Below, one piece after another: positions 1 to 6,545 of a DNA stretch of 13,906 nt. The position numbers and the translations under genes are program-made. Source of the DNA: Chloroflexota bacterium. Lineage in GTDB: Bacteria; Chloroflexota; Ktedonobacteria; Ktedonobacterales; Ktedonobacteraceae. Positions within the stretch are counted from its first letter, which is position 1, and every line of letters starts with the position of its first letter. Where the stretch lies: the NCBI GenBank assembly GCA_005881995.1, contig VBHV01000106.1, positions 1-13,906 of the forward strand. The letters are read 5' to 3'. Under the pieces are notes generated by a model, which saw only the letters and a list, made by a program, of their open reading frames with translations, was not told where the DNA came from and did not search any database.

Positions 1-2
1 AG

Positions 3-428
3 AAAGGCGGCGTACTGGCGCTGGCGGTAGCAATTTTAGTCCCGGGCGTGCGCGGAGCCGCCGTAGTCGCAAGCGGGCTGGCTGACGTAGGGTTTACCAC
101 CTTTGTAATCGGACTGTCGCTGGGGAGCATCGTGTTCCTGAGCCTGCATTTCTTCCTGGGCTACCTGGGAGGATCAGCCCTGTCTGCCATCGGGCGTTTC
201 CTTCCATCGACAACAGTGATTATCCTGGTTCTCGCCCTGCTCGTAATTGTCTATCTATTATGGGTAGTCGCTTCACGCTGGCAGAAAGCGGCGCGCGCCG
301 AATTAGAGGCCGCGCAACAGAATGCGGCAGCCCTTGAGGTCTGGCATGAAGGTATATGCCCGGTATGTTTAGCCTTATACGCTGCGAATCAACTGCACAC
401 GTATACACGAGATCAGTTGAGCGTGTAA
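3..428 (+). CDS. DedA/VTT-family membrane protein, C-terminal fragment (5' end outside window)
   Basis: The reading frame is open from the left edge to TAA at 426-428, so only the C-terminal ~141 residues are visible. The fragment has a VPGVRG motif followed by an AxGLA segment, a long hydrophobic stretch ending in LGYLGG, then another hydrophobic helix (about ILVLALLVIVYLLWVV) and a charged tail. PGxR...AGLA...GY.GG is the usual C-terminal signature of DedA (SNARE-associated/VTT) proteins, which sit in the inner membrane and include proposed polyprenyl-phosphate and phospholipid flippases. The tail after the last helix is alanine- and glutamate-rich and contains an unusual CPVC motif near the end (GICPVCLALY). 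An internal ATG at 48 exists, but it falls inside the conserved domain and is unlikely to be the start. The fold assignment is fairly likely; the substrate is unknown. A complete second family member lies at 11222-11902. Confidence 0.62.
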   Translation, partial: KGGVLALAVAILVPGVRGAAVVASGLADVGFTTFVIGLSLGSIVFLSLHFFLGYLGGSALSAIGRFLPSTTVIILVLALLVIVYLLWVVASRWQKAARAELEAAQQNAAALEVWHEGICPVCLALYAANQLHTYTRDQLSV

Positions 429-465
429 CATTTGTGCTTTGAGAAGGGAAGGATAGACCAGTTAG

Positions 466-1056
466 ATGTCCACGACATTCACCTTGAACCCTGAGCGGGT
501 TGCCTACTTCGAAGCAGCTGGCTGGAAAGCCTATTACGATCATAAGTGGATAAAGATGCTGCGCCTGATCGTCGAACTCTGCCAGGAGCAGTTTCGCATT
601 CCATTCCCCGTGTCCCTGCTAGCCGCCTATTACACCACCCGCGCATCGCTAGCCTGGGCGCCGGTTGAGCATGATGAGCGCAAAGTTTTTGCCTACCTGG
701 AAAAGTTCTATCGCGTAGCCCGGCGCTATTCTGGACTATCCTACGACATCAAACGGGTAGCAACCCTTGAGTTGCAGTATTTTGATGTGCATCGACGCTT
801 ATCGGGCAACCCGGAGAAAGAGGAATTTTTACAGACCCTGGTAGCATTGCACAGCGCCATTTTTGGACTTACACCCGAAGAGGCGCGAGAATCGGCAGAG
901 TGGCGCCTGCTCGCAGCCAACACCGTCGATCTTATCACCAATAAAAACTCGACCGACGTTGCAGGGGACTGGATCAAACTGGAAGAATATTTACGCCACT
1001 GCTATCGCTCAATTCAGCAAGCGCGCACTAAAGATGCGGCTATCAGTGCTAACTGA
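466..1056 (+). CDS. Hypothetical soluble alpha-helical protein, 196 aa
   Basis: I do not recognise this protein. It begins with ATG at 466, 37 bp after the preceding stop. An AAGGGAAGGA purine tract at 444-453 could serve as a somewhat distant ribosome-binding site. The sequence has no signal peptide or membrane helix, is rich in aromatic residues in the first half (several Tyr/Trp pairs such as AYYDHKW and LAAYYTTR), and looks mainly alpha-helical with alternating charged and hydrophobic residues. A single Cys near residue 39 and another near 179 do not form a recognisable metal site. Codon choice and composition resemble the neighbours. The short gap suggests co-transcription with the upstream DedA-like gene. 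It converges on the HD-GYP gene, whose stop lies 31 bp downstream. No function is proposed. Confidence 0.75.
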   Translation: MSTTFTLNPERVAYFEAAGWKAYYDHKWIKMLRLIVELCQEQFRIPFPVSLLAAYYTTRASLAWAPVEHDERKVFAYLEKFYRVARRYSGLSYDIKRVATLELQYFDVHRRLSGNPEKEEFLQTLVALHSAIFGLTPEEARESAEWRLLAANTVDLITNKNSTDVAGDWIKLEEYLRHCYRSIQQARTKDAAISAN

Positions 1057-1087
1057 GCCATCCATGTCATGCGCAAACCGTTTGTAC

Positions 1088-1873
1088 TCAATGACTTGCT
1101 GGATATGATTGCTCAACTTGTGTCCAACCCTCGGTCATACTATTGCCCGCGCAAAACAGTTTGACCAGGCGCGGATCAAATTGTGTTCCCGCGCACCTGT
1201 AGAGTTCTTCACACGCCTGAATCGACGTTCGCTGCGCTTGATAGTCGCGGTTTGAAGTCATAGCATCGAACGCGTCCGCAATAGCAATGATGCGCGCTCC
1301 CAGTGGAATCGACTCTCCCTCCAACCCGTCGGGATACCCTCCGCCGTCCCAGCGTTCGTGATGATGATAGACCAGGGGCACAACCTTGTTCATCGGCCTA
1401 TAAATGCACAGTATACGCGCGCCATAGGCTGGATGTTTTTTCATAAGCTCGTATTCTGCATATGTGAGGGGTAATGGTTTCTCCAGAATGACGTTGTCGA
1501 TGCCAATCTTTCCAATATCATGAAAAAATGCCGCCAGCGCAATCGTCAGCACCTCTTCTTCCGAGAGATCAAGCACGCGGAGAAGACATAAAGCAAGCGA
1601 AAGTACCCGCTGTGAATGGTCATACAGTTGTTCGTTCTTCGAGTGTAAGCGTGCAGAAAGCGAGGTGAGTACTTCCAGAAAACGCTGGTTGAGCGCGCGG
1701 CGAACTTTGCGTTCAAAGCGCATCGCTGGCGCGCCCGGGGATGTTAGCCTTTTCGATCTGAATGCGGTATCTCTGTGTAGCCCGGGGTGATCGGCATGCG
1801 GAGGCAAAAGGGAAACGTCTCCCTCAAGCGGTGCGTCAACGCCGGTACCTTCATTGGTAACATGCGTACTCAT
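1088..1873 (-). CDS. HD-GYP domain phosphohydrolase (probable cyclic-di-GMP phosphodiesterase)
   Basis: This 261-aa protein has a complete HD-GYP domain from about residue 62 to the C-terminus. Visible motifs are His86 in YDHSQRV, the His118-Asp119 pair in FHDIGKIGI with Lys122, KKHP with His147, HHHERWDGGGYPDGL at 170-184 (the GYP signature is 179-181), Asp200 in IADAFDAM and the closing RDYQ segment. These are the metal-binding and signature residues of enzymes that hydrolyse c-di-GMP to pGpG or GMP, so activity is plausible. The first ~60 residues are Gly/Pro-rich and look disordered; there is no receiver, PAS, GAF or membrane domain, so no visible sensory input. The ATG start at 1873 is supported by AAGGGG on the minus strand (1881-1886) with a 7-nt spacer. 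The gene stands alone and is transcribed away from rdgB. A broader HD phosphohydrolase role cannot be excluded. Confidence 0.93.
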   Translation of the reverse strand: MSTHVTNEGTGVDAPLEGDVSLLPPHADHPGLHRDTAFRSKRLTSPGAPAMRFERKVRRALNQRFLEVLTSLSARLHSKNEQLYDHSQRVLSLALCLLRVLDLSEEEVLTIALAAFFHDIGKIGIDNVILEKPLPLTYAEYELMKKHPAYGARILCIYRPMNKVVPLVYHHHERWDGGGYPDGLEGESIPLGARIIAIADAFDAMTSNRDYQAQRTSIQACEELYRCAGTQFDPRLVKLFCAGNSMTEGWTQVEQSYPASH

Positions 1874-1918
1874 AGGTCATCCCCTTTCAACTGGGCGCAG
1901 GATGATAGTGGATACTTT

Positions 1919-1924
1919 ATTATA
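1919..1924 (-). promoter_or_regulatory. Candidate -10 element for the HD-GYP gene
   Basis: On the minus strand this hexamer reads TATAAT, a perfect sigma-70-type -10, and would start transcription about 38 nt before the HD-GYP ATG. At the expected 17-bp distance upstream there is only GAAAGT-like sequence, so no good -35 element supports it. Confidence 0.35.
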
Positions 1925-2078
1925 TAGACGCTTTACAAGGGACTTTCTTGTAATTTCTTATGTCACATTTATTCATGTAGTACCTGTGTATATTAGTACG
2001 TCTCATTGATGCAAAAAGTGGCAACAATTGGGACAGGAATAGGACTAATGGGGGAGTAGAGAAGCAACCTCTAAAAAC

Positions 2079-2107
2079 TCGACAACGTACAAGGGATATG
2101 GTAATAT
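2079..2107 (+). promoter_or_regulatory. Candidate promoter for rdgB and the exonuclease gene
   Basis: TCGACA at 2079-2084 (five of six matches to TTGACA) is followed after 17 bp by TAATAT at 2102-2107. TGG directly before the -10 (2099-2101) gives an extended -10. The predicted start near 2114 would leave a leader of roughly 130 nt before the rdgB ATG. The arrangement fits a sigma-70-type promoter, but the -10 matches consensus at only four positions. Confidence 0.45.
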
Positions 2108-2246
2108 AAGGGCCAATATCGTAGGGGCATATTTCCTCCTGGGAGCAAGCGCACCGGCGCAAAAAAATGCAAGGATAGCTGTCTGCTCATGCTTCATACA
2201 TGCATGTTTGCGTGGGTCTGGCTGTTCTTACGTCTAGAAAGAACCA

Positions 2247-2852
2247 ATGCGAACCTTGTTGCTGGCGACAACCAACCAACATAAGTTGGAAGAGTATAAC
2301 GCCATCTTCTCGCATCTGCCCGTAATCTTACGGTCACTACGCGAGGTTCCCTTAGAGATGGATGTGGAGGAAACCGGCCAGACCTTCGCCGAAAACGCGC
2401 GCATAAAAGCGCTCGCCTATGCTCAGGCGACAGGAATGCTGAGCCTCGCTGATGATTCTGGCCTGGAAATAGATGCGCTTGGCGGCGCTCCGGGAATTCT
2501 CTCCGCCCGCTTTGCGGGGAGAGATACCCCTTATCAAGAGCGCTTCCGCCTTATTTTGGAGCAGTTGAAAGGCCTGACAGGAGCGCAGCGCGCGGCACGT
2601 TTCCGCTGCGCCATCGCGCTGGCTGAACCCTCTGGCTATTGTCGCGTAGTGGAGGGCGTCATTGAGGGGGTGATCGCTGATCGGCCACGCGGGGCACATG
2701 GCTTTGGCTATGACCCCATATTCCTGGTACCTGAACTTGGGAAAACAATGGCTGAATTGACGCCCGAACAGAAAAATCGTATCAGTCATCGTGGGCGCGC
2801 GGCCCAGTTGGCCCGTGTTCTGCTTGAAATTTGGCCCTATCTCCATCGGTAG
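2247..2852 (+). CDS. rdgB: RdgB/HAM1 non-canonical purine NTP pyrophosphatase
   Basis: The 201-aa product is a full-length member of the Ham1/RdgB (inosine triphosphatase) family. These cytosolic enzymes hydrolyse dITP, XTP/dXTP and ITP to the monophosphate plus pyrophosphate, keeping deaminated purines out of DNA and RNA. Family motifs are present: TTNQHKLEE at 8-16 (substrate loop with Asn10 and Lys13), ETGQTFAENARIKA at 42-55, ADDSGLEIDALGGAPGI at 68-84 (metal-binding acidic residues), HGFGYDPIF at 151-159 and ISHRG at 179-183 (base recognition). Length is typical. The ATG at 2247 is chosen because residues 3-13 are the conserved N-terminal strand and loop; the upstream purines (AGAAAGAA) make a weak ribosome-binding site. 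Only 47 bp separate it from the downstream exonuclease gene on the same strand, so an operon concerned with nucleotide and DNA quality is likely (inference). Confidence 0.95.
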   Translation: MRTLLLATTNQHKLEEYNAIFSHLPVILRSLREVPLEMDVEETGQTFAENARIKALAYAQATGMLSLADDSGLEIDALGGAPGILSARFAGRDTPYQERFRLILEQLKGLTGAQRAARFRCAIALAEPSGYCRVVEGVIEGVIADRPRGAHGFGYDPIFLVPELGKTMAELTPEQKNRISHRGRAAQLARVLLEIWPYLHR

Positions 2853-2899
2853 TTCGCTTGTTCGTAGAGAGATGACAGACGCAAGGAACAAGAACGTTT

Positions 2900-5800
2900 A
2901 TGGCAAAAAAGCCTCCTATCCGCGTGGCGCTTGACCTGGAAACGACAGGGTTGCATGCAGAACAGGATGCCATTCTTGAGGTCGCGGCCATCAAGTTTCA
3001 AGGCACGATGGTTCTTGACAAAATGGAGACACTGGTTGCGCCTGGGCGTTCCATTCCTTTTCGCGTGCAGCGGCTCACCGGCATTACCCCCCAGAAAATC
3101 GCGGACGCCCCCGCCTTCGAGTCCATTGCCGGGCAGTTACAACAGTTCTTAGGAGAGTATCCCATCGTTGGCCACAGCATTCCTTTCGATGTCGGCTTCT
3201 TACGCCGCCGCGGCCTCGTGCGCAACAACGCCCTGATCGACACCTTTGAACTGGCCACCGTTCTGTTACCCTCTCTCTCCAGCTATAACCTGGGTCAGGT
3301 CGCCCTTGCATTAGGCGTACCCGTCGCACCTGGGCGGCACCGTGCGATGGTAGATACCATCCTGGCAATGGAAGTATTTTTAGCCCTGCATCGCCTGCTC
3401 CAGGCAGTGGATACGCCTATTCTCAAAGACCTGGCACATCTCGATGCGCCGCGTACCTGGCCCCTGCTGGGCTTCTTTCGCCAGGAATGGCGCGACCGTA
3501 TGGACCAGGATGGACTGCAGCCCGGCTCCCTGCGGGGCAACCTGGGTGACCGCTTCGCTGCTCAGTTGGGGATGGACCCGCGCATCTTATCCTTCGCAAT
3601 GGCGCGCCAGGTCGGAGTCCCCGCTGAAGAGGAGCAGCCAGGAGCTGGCGAGCAAAGCGATGGAGCGATCCCGGTGCTGGCAAACGGCAACGGCGCGCCG
3701 CAGGATAGTGTTCCCTCCCTGGAGGTACTGAGTGAAGCGCCCATCGTGAGTGCCCTGCAGACATTAGTGGAAGTCATTCCCGAAGAAATACCCCAGATGG
3801 GTAGCCCTGAGCCAGCGGAGGAAGAGCGACCAGGCAGCCAGCACCCGCAGCAACCCCTACAAGCCGGATATCAGACGGCCTATAGCGCCATACGGCAGAC
3901 CCTCTATGAACGAACTCAGCTCCTCGTGGAAGTGACGGTGGGCGCCAATGACTATACTCCCGCCTTGCTGCCCGCCCTTGAATGGTTAAGTGACGGCGCG
4001 CATCCTTCTGAAGCCACTAGCACTCCTCGCTGTCTGGTGATTGCCTGTGCAAACCAACAGGGAGCGCGTCGTTTAACTGAGACCGTTTTGCCGCGTTTGC
4101 AGGCGTCGCTGAAAACGTCGTTGCCTGTAGCCTACCTGGCTGAACGTGGCGGCTATCTGTGTGTGCATCGCTGGTTTGGCTCGGCCCTGCGCCGCACCAG
4201 TGGTGAATTGTCGGCGGAGCAGGCGCGCGGATTGGCAAAACTGGGACTGTGGGCGCAGCAAACCCTCACAGGAGAACGCAGTGAATTAACCCTCTTGCCC
4301 CAGGAAATAGCAGCGTGGGAACGTATCTCCTCGGGCGTCGAGCGCGTCTCGCTTACACTGCCGGATGGACGCACAGAAACCCCTTATCAGCGTTGCCTCT
4401 ATCGCAAAAATGGCTACTGCTTTGTCGGTCGTGCCGAAGAGCGCGTCAAAGCGGCAAGCATCGTGGTCACCACCCACGCCGGGTTGCTTGATGATCTCTC
4501 TTCTCCACGTTCCCTGCTCAGTGGCGTCACACACCGTTTGATTCTCGATGCAGACCTGTTGGAGGAAGAGTCCGCGCGCTGGAGCAGCGTCGAACTTGAT
4601 TACACACGCCTGCTTGAACTCCTGAATACCATTGGGGCTGAACTGCCCAATGGACGCTACCAGGGGTTGCTGGCGCTGGCCGCGCCCGCTTTGCGTGAAA
4701 ACGGTCCGGGGGGTCTTTCAGCAACACCCACCGTGGAAAAATCTGCCCTTGATGCACGTATGCTTTCATGGTTTCAGGCATTGCGGCAGGCGCGTACAGC
4801 CGTTGATACTCTGTTCAGCGCATTGGGACATCTACTACAGGAAGGAATCAACGGGGGCTCGCGCGATAAGAGCAAGCAGGAGAATCTTGGCCGTGGAGGG
4901 CGTGCCATCGAGCGCATCGATCAACCGTTGCGGCTGACGGCGCAGATGCGCAACATGGCAAGCGGGATGGAAGTAGAGCACACCTGGCAGCAAACCGCCC
5001 AACGTCTCCAGGCGGTCATCAATTTCGTACACGAAGCGGAAAAGATCATGCTGGCGACCCGGCGCAGCCGTCACCGCCTCGACGCGGGCAGCAGTGACGA
5101 TGAATCGCTCGCCTGGGAACTGGCCGAGCTTGCCCGGCGCCTGCTTGAGCAGAAGCAGTTGGGGCAGCGCGCTTTCATGCAGGGCAATGCGGCAGGTGAA
5201 GAAGACCGCATCGTCTACTGGCTCCGCGTTCCCCCCGCGCCTCCTCCCTTTGCGCAACAACGCCTGGTCGAGCCTGCGGCTGTGCAGTCCCTACCGCAAA
5301 CGCACGCGCCTGAAAGCGTGCCAGTACTGCATGCCCAGGATGTGCAGACTCCAGCTTTCATGAAACAACATATTCTCACCCCTGGTGTGAGCAATATCTT
5401 CGCGGGAGTTGCTCTCTCCGTTGACCATAATTTTTCATTCTATCGTGGACGCTATGGGCTGGATGCTGATGTCTGCCCGGCGCTCTCGGTAGTCACCGAG
5501 CATCACGAACAAACCCTGCTTTATCTGCCCAATGACGTGCCAGAGCCGAACGCGCCGCAGTACCAGCGACACCTGGATGACGCCATCACGCAGCTTGCTA
5601 CTTCTCTGGATGGTCAGCTCGTCGTCCTGTTTACCTCGTATGCCGCTCTGCGCAGTTCCTACGCAGCGGTCAAACCACTCCTGGAAGCGCGTGGGATACT
5701 AGTCTTAGGACATGGCGTCGATGGCTCGCCGCGCCAGCTCTGGCAGATGTTCTCCGATCAAGAACGTGTGGTTCTGCTTGGCACAGGCAGCTTTTGGGAT

Positions 5801-6148
5801 GGCACCGACGAAGTCAGCCGCCCACCCGCTTGTATCCTGGTGGCTCGCCTGCCCATGCCGGTTCTCAACGACCCGCCCATCGCGGCCCGCGCCGAACACT
5901 ATTCCGATCAACTCCACCAGGTGACGGTGCCCATGGCCTCCCTGCGCATGCGCCGCGCCCTCAATCGCTTAGCATGGAGCGGCGACAAACGCAATGCCGT
6001 CGTGCTATTTGATCGCCGCATCATTTCAAAAGAGTACGGCGCGACCGTCCTGCATACCCTCCCCCGCTGTTCACAACGCCAGGGCGCCATCTCCCACATG
6101 CCTGAAATTGTACTCGACTGGTTGACGGCTACCGGCTCCTGGGAGTAA
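2900..6148 (+). CDS. DEDDh exonuclease fused to a catalytically degenerate DinG/XPD-like helicase body
   Basis: This 1082-aa protein starts with a DnaQ/DNA polymerase III epsilon-type 3'-5' exonuclease domain (about residues 7-165) with every catalytic residue: Asp12 and Glu14 in LDLETTG, Asp97 in GHSIPFDVGF, His147 and Asp152 in HRAMVDT. A linker (about 235-320) leads to a DinG-like SF2 helicase region with DinG order and spacing but broken ATPase motifs. The Walker A position (343-358) has Asp351-Tyr352 where GK(S/T) is expected, the DEAH box is DADL at 550-553, and motif VI (1018-1026) lacks the Gln and the arginine-finger Arg. Motif V (GSFWDGTD, 963-970) survives. Three Cys (421, 499, 507) align with iron-sulfur cluster ligands of DinG; a fourth is missing. 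The frame is uninterrupted for 3.2 kb, arguing for selection. Exo-DinG fusions are known in Firmicutes, including the S. aureus protein reported as a nuclease without helicase activity. AAGGA at 2891-2895 is a weak, close ribosome-binding site. Likely a DNA/RNA 3' exonuclease with a scaffold or nucleic-acid-binding module. Confidence 0.88.
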   Translation: MAKKPPIRVALDLETTGLHAEQDAILEVAAIKFQGTMVLDKMETLVAPGRSIPFRVQRLTGITPQKIADAPAFESIAGQLQQFLGEYPIVGHSIPFDVGFLRRRGLVRNNALIDTFELATVLLPSLSSYNLGQVALALGVPVAPGRHRAMVDTILAMEVFLALHRLLQAVDTPILKDLAHLDAPRTWPLLGFFRQEWRDRMDQDGLQPGSLRGNLGDRFAAQLGMDPRILSFAMARQVGVPAEEEQPGAGEQSDGAIPVLANGNGAPQDSVPSLEVLSEAPIVSALQTLVEVIPEEIPQMGSPEPAEEERPGSQHPQQPLQAGYQTAYSAIRQTLYERTQLLVEVTVGANDYTPALLPALEWLSDGAHPSEATSTPRCLVIACANQQGARRLTETVLPRLQASLKTSLPVAYLAERGGYLCVHRWFGSALRRTSGELSAEQARGLAKLGLWAQQTLTGERSELTLLPQEIAAWERISSGVERVSLTLPDGRTETPYQRCLYRKNGYCFVGRAEERVKAASIVVTTHAGLLDDLSSPRSLLSGVTHRLILDADLLEEESARWSSVELDYTRLLELLNTIGAELPNGRYQGLLALAAPALRENGPGGLSATPTVEKSALDARMLSWFQALRQARTAVDTLFSALGHLLQEGINGGSRDKSKQENLGRGGRAIERIDQPLRLTAQMRNMASGMEVEHTWQQTAQRLQAVINFVHEAEKIMLATRRSRHRLDAGSSDDESLAWELAELARRLLEQKQLGQRAFMQGNAAGEEDRIVYWLRVPPAPPPFAQQRLVEPAAVQSLPQTHAPESVPVLHAQDVQTPAFMKQHILTPGVSNIFAGVALSVDHNFSFYRGRYGLDADVCPALSVVTEHHEQTLLYLPNDVPEPNAPQYQRHLDDAITQLATSLDGQLVVLFTSYAALRSSYAAVKPLLEARGILVLGHGVDGSPRQLWQMFSDQERVVLLGTGSFWDGTDEVSRPPACILVARLPMPVLNDPPIAARAEHYSDQLHQVTVPMASLRMRRALNRLAWSGDKRNAVVLFDRRIISKEYGATVLHTLPRCSQRQGAISHMPEIVLDWLTATGSWE

Positions 6149-6338
6149 TATTCCTTCGCCTCGATTGCTTATATCGTGTATACCCAATCAATAGCACCGG
6201 CGTTAAAACCAGCAGCGCCAACGGGCCAATCGTCGTGAAAAATACTGTGAAAGGAGGCATCAAGAGCGACCCTCCTATAACTGCAATAATGGGGAAAAAA
6301 TAGCTTGCTGCGTTACGGCTCTCCGGGGTATCCTCCAT
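6129..6338 (-). CDS. Putative small two-helix membrane protein, 69 aa
   Basis: This unrecognised small frame encodes a polar N-terminus (MEDTPESRNA), a hydrophobic stretch at about residues 12-34, a second at about 35-53 with prolines between, then a strongly basic tail (RYKQSRRR), which would place the tail in the cytoplasm by the positive-inside rule. The minus-strand ATG is preceded by GGGAGGATGAGG, giving a purine-rich Shine-Dalgarno sequence with GAGG about 5 nt from the start. The stop lies 20 bp inside the 3' end of the convergent exonuclease gene. The coherent topology and good ribosome-binding site argue for a real gene; short length and lack of a known family argue caution. Confidence 0.5.
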   Translation of the reverse strand: MEDTPESRNAASYFFPIIAVIGGSLLMPPFTVFFTTIGPLALLVLTPVLLIGYTRYKQSRRRNITPRSR

Positions 6339-6454
6339 ACAATCCTCATCCTCCCAACTTCAAACCCAGGCGCGCACAACGCGCGTCCCCCTATTTTCAT
6401 TCTACCTGTTTTTACAAGAAGCCGGCAGTTGAAGTAAACCGCAACCACAACATC

Positions 6455-6483
6455 CAATAATATAACCGCATCTATGTTATAAT
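6455..6483 (+). promoter_or_regulatory. Extended -10 promoter for the GAF histidine kinase gene
   Basis: TATAAT at 6478-6483 is a perfect -10 and is preceded by TGT at 6475-6477, making an extended -10 (TGnTATAAT). The -35 position (6455-6460, CAATAA) is poor, as often seen when the extended -10 is present. Predicted transcription starts near 6490, about 55 nt before the GTG start. Confidence 0.6.
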
Positions 6484-6545
6484 AGCCGATATTGATAAAC
6501 AAATATCTGTGACCGCAGCCGATGAGCAAAAATGAGGGAAGTTGA

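Larger units (their letters stand above)
1874..2246. other. Intergenic region between HD-GYP gene and rdgB
   Basis: This 373-bp divergent intergenic region is visibly more AT-rich than the flanking genes. It holds a candidate minus-strand -10 for the HD-GYP gene and a candidate plus-strand promoter for rdgB, described separately. It also contains a short GCGC-ACCG-GCGC hairpin followed by seven A (about 2149-2167) and a 10-bp palindrome ACATGCATGT at 2198-2207 of unknown meaning. A minus-strand open frame at 1920-2162 has no family resemblance and covers both promoter candidates, so I do not call it a gene. Confidence 0.6.

Noticed and set aside
1920..2162. Minus-strand open frame of 80 codons in the intergenic region
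   Set aside because: Cys-rich, low-complexity translation with no family resemblance; it covers the promoter candidates for both flanking genes.
2149..2167. GCGC hairpin followed by A7 as a minus-strand terminator or riboswitch
   Set aside because: Only a 4-bp stem; the A-tract would precede, not follow, the hairpin on the minus strand, and no riboswitch consensus is visible.
2352..2891. Long minus-strand open frame opposite rdgB
   Set aside because: rdgB is unambiguous on the plus strand; the antisense translation has no protein-like pattern.
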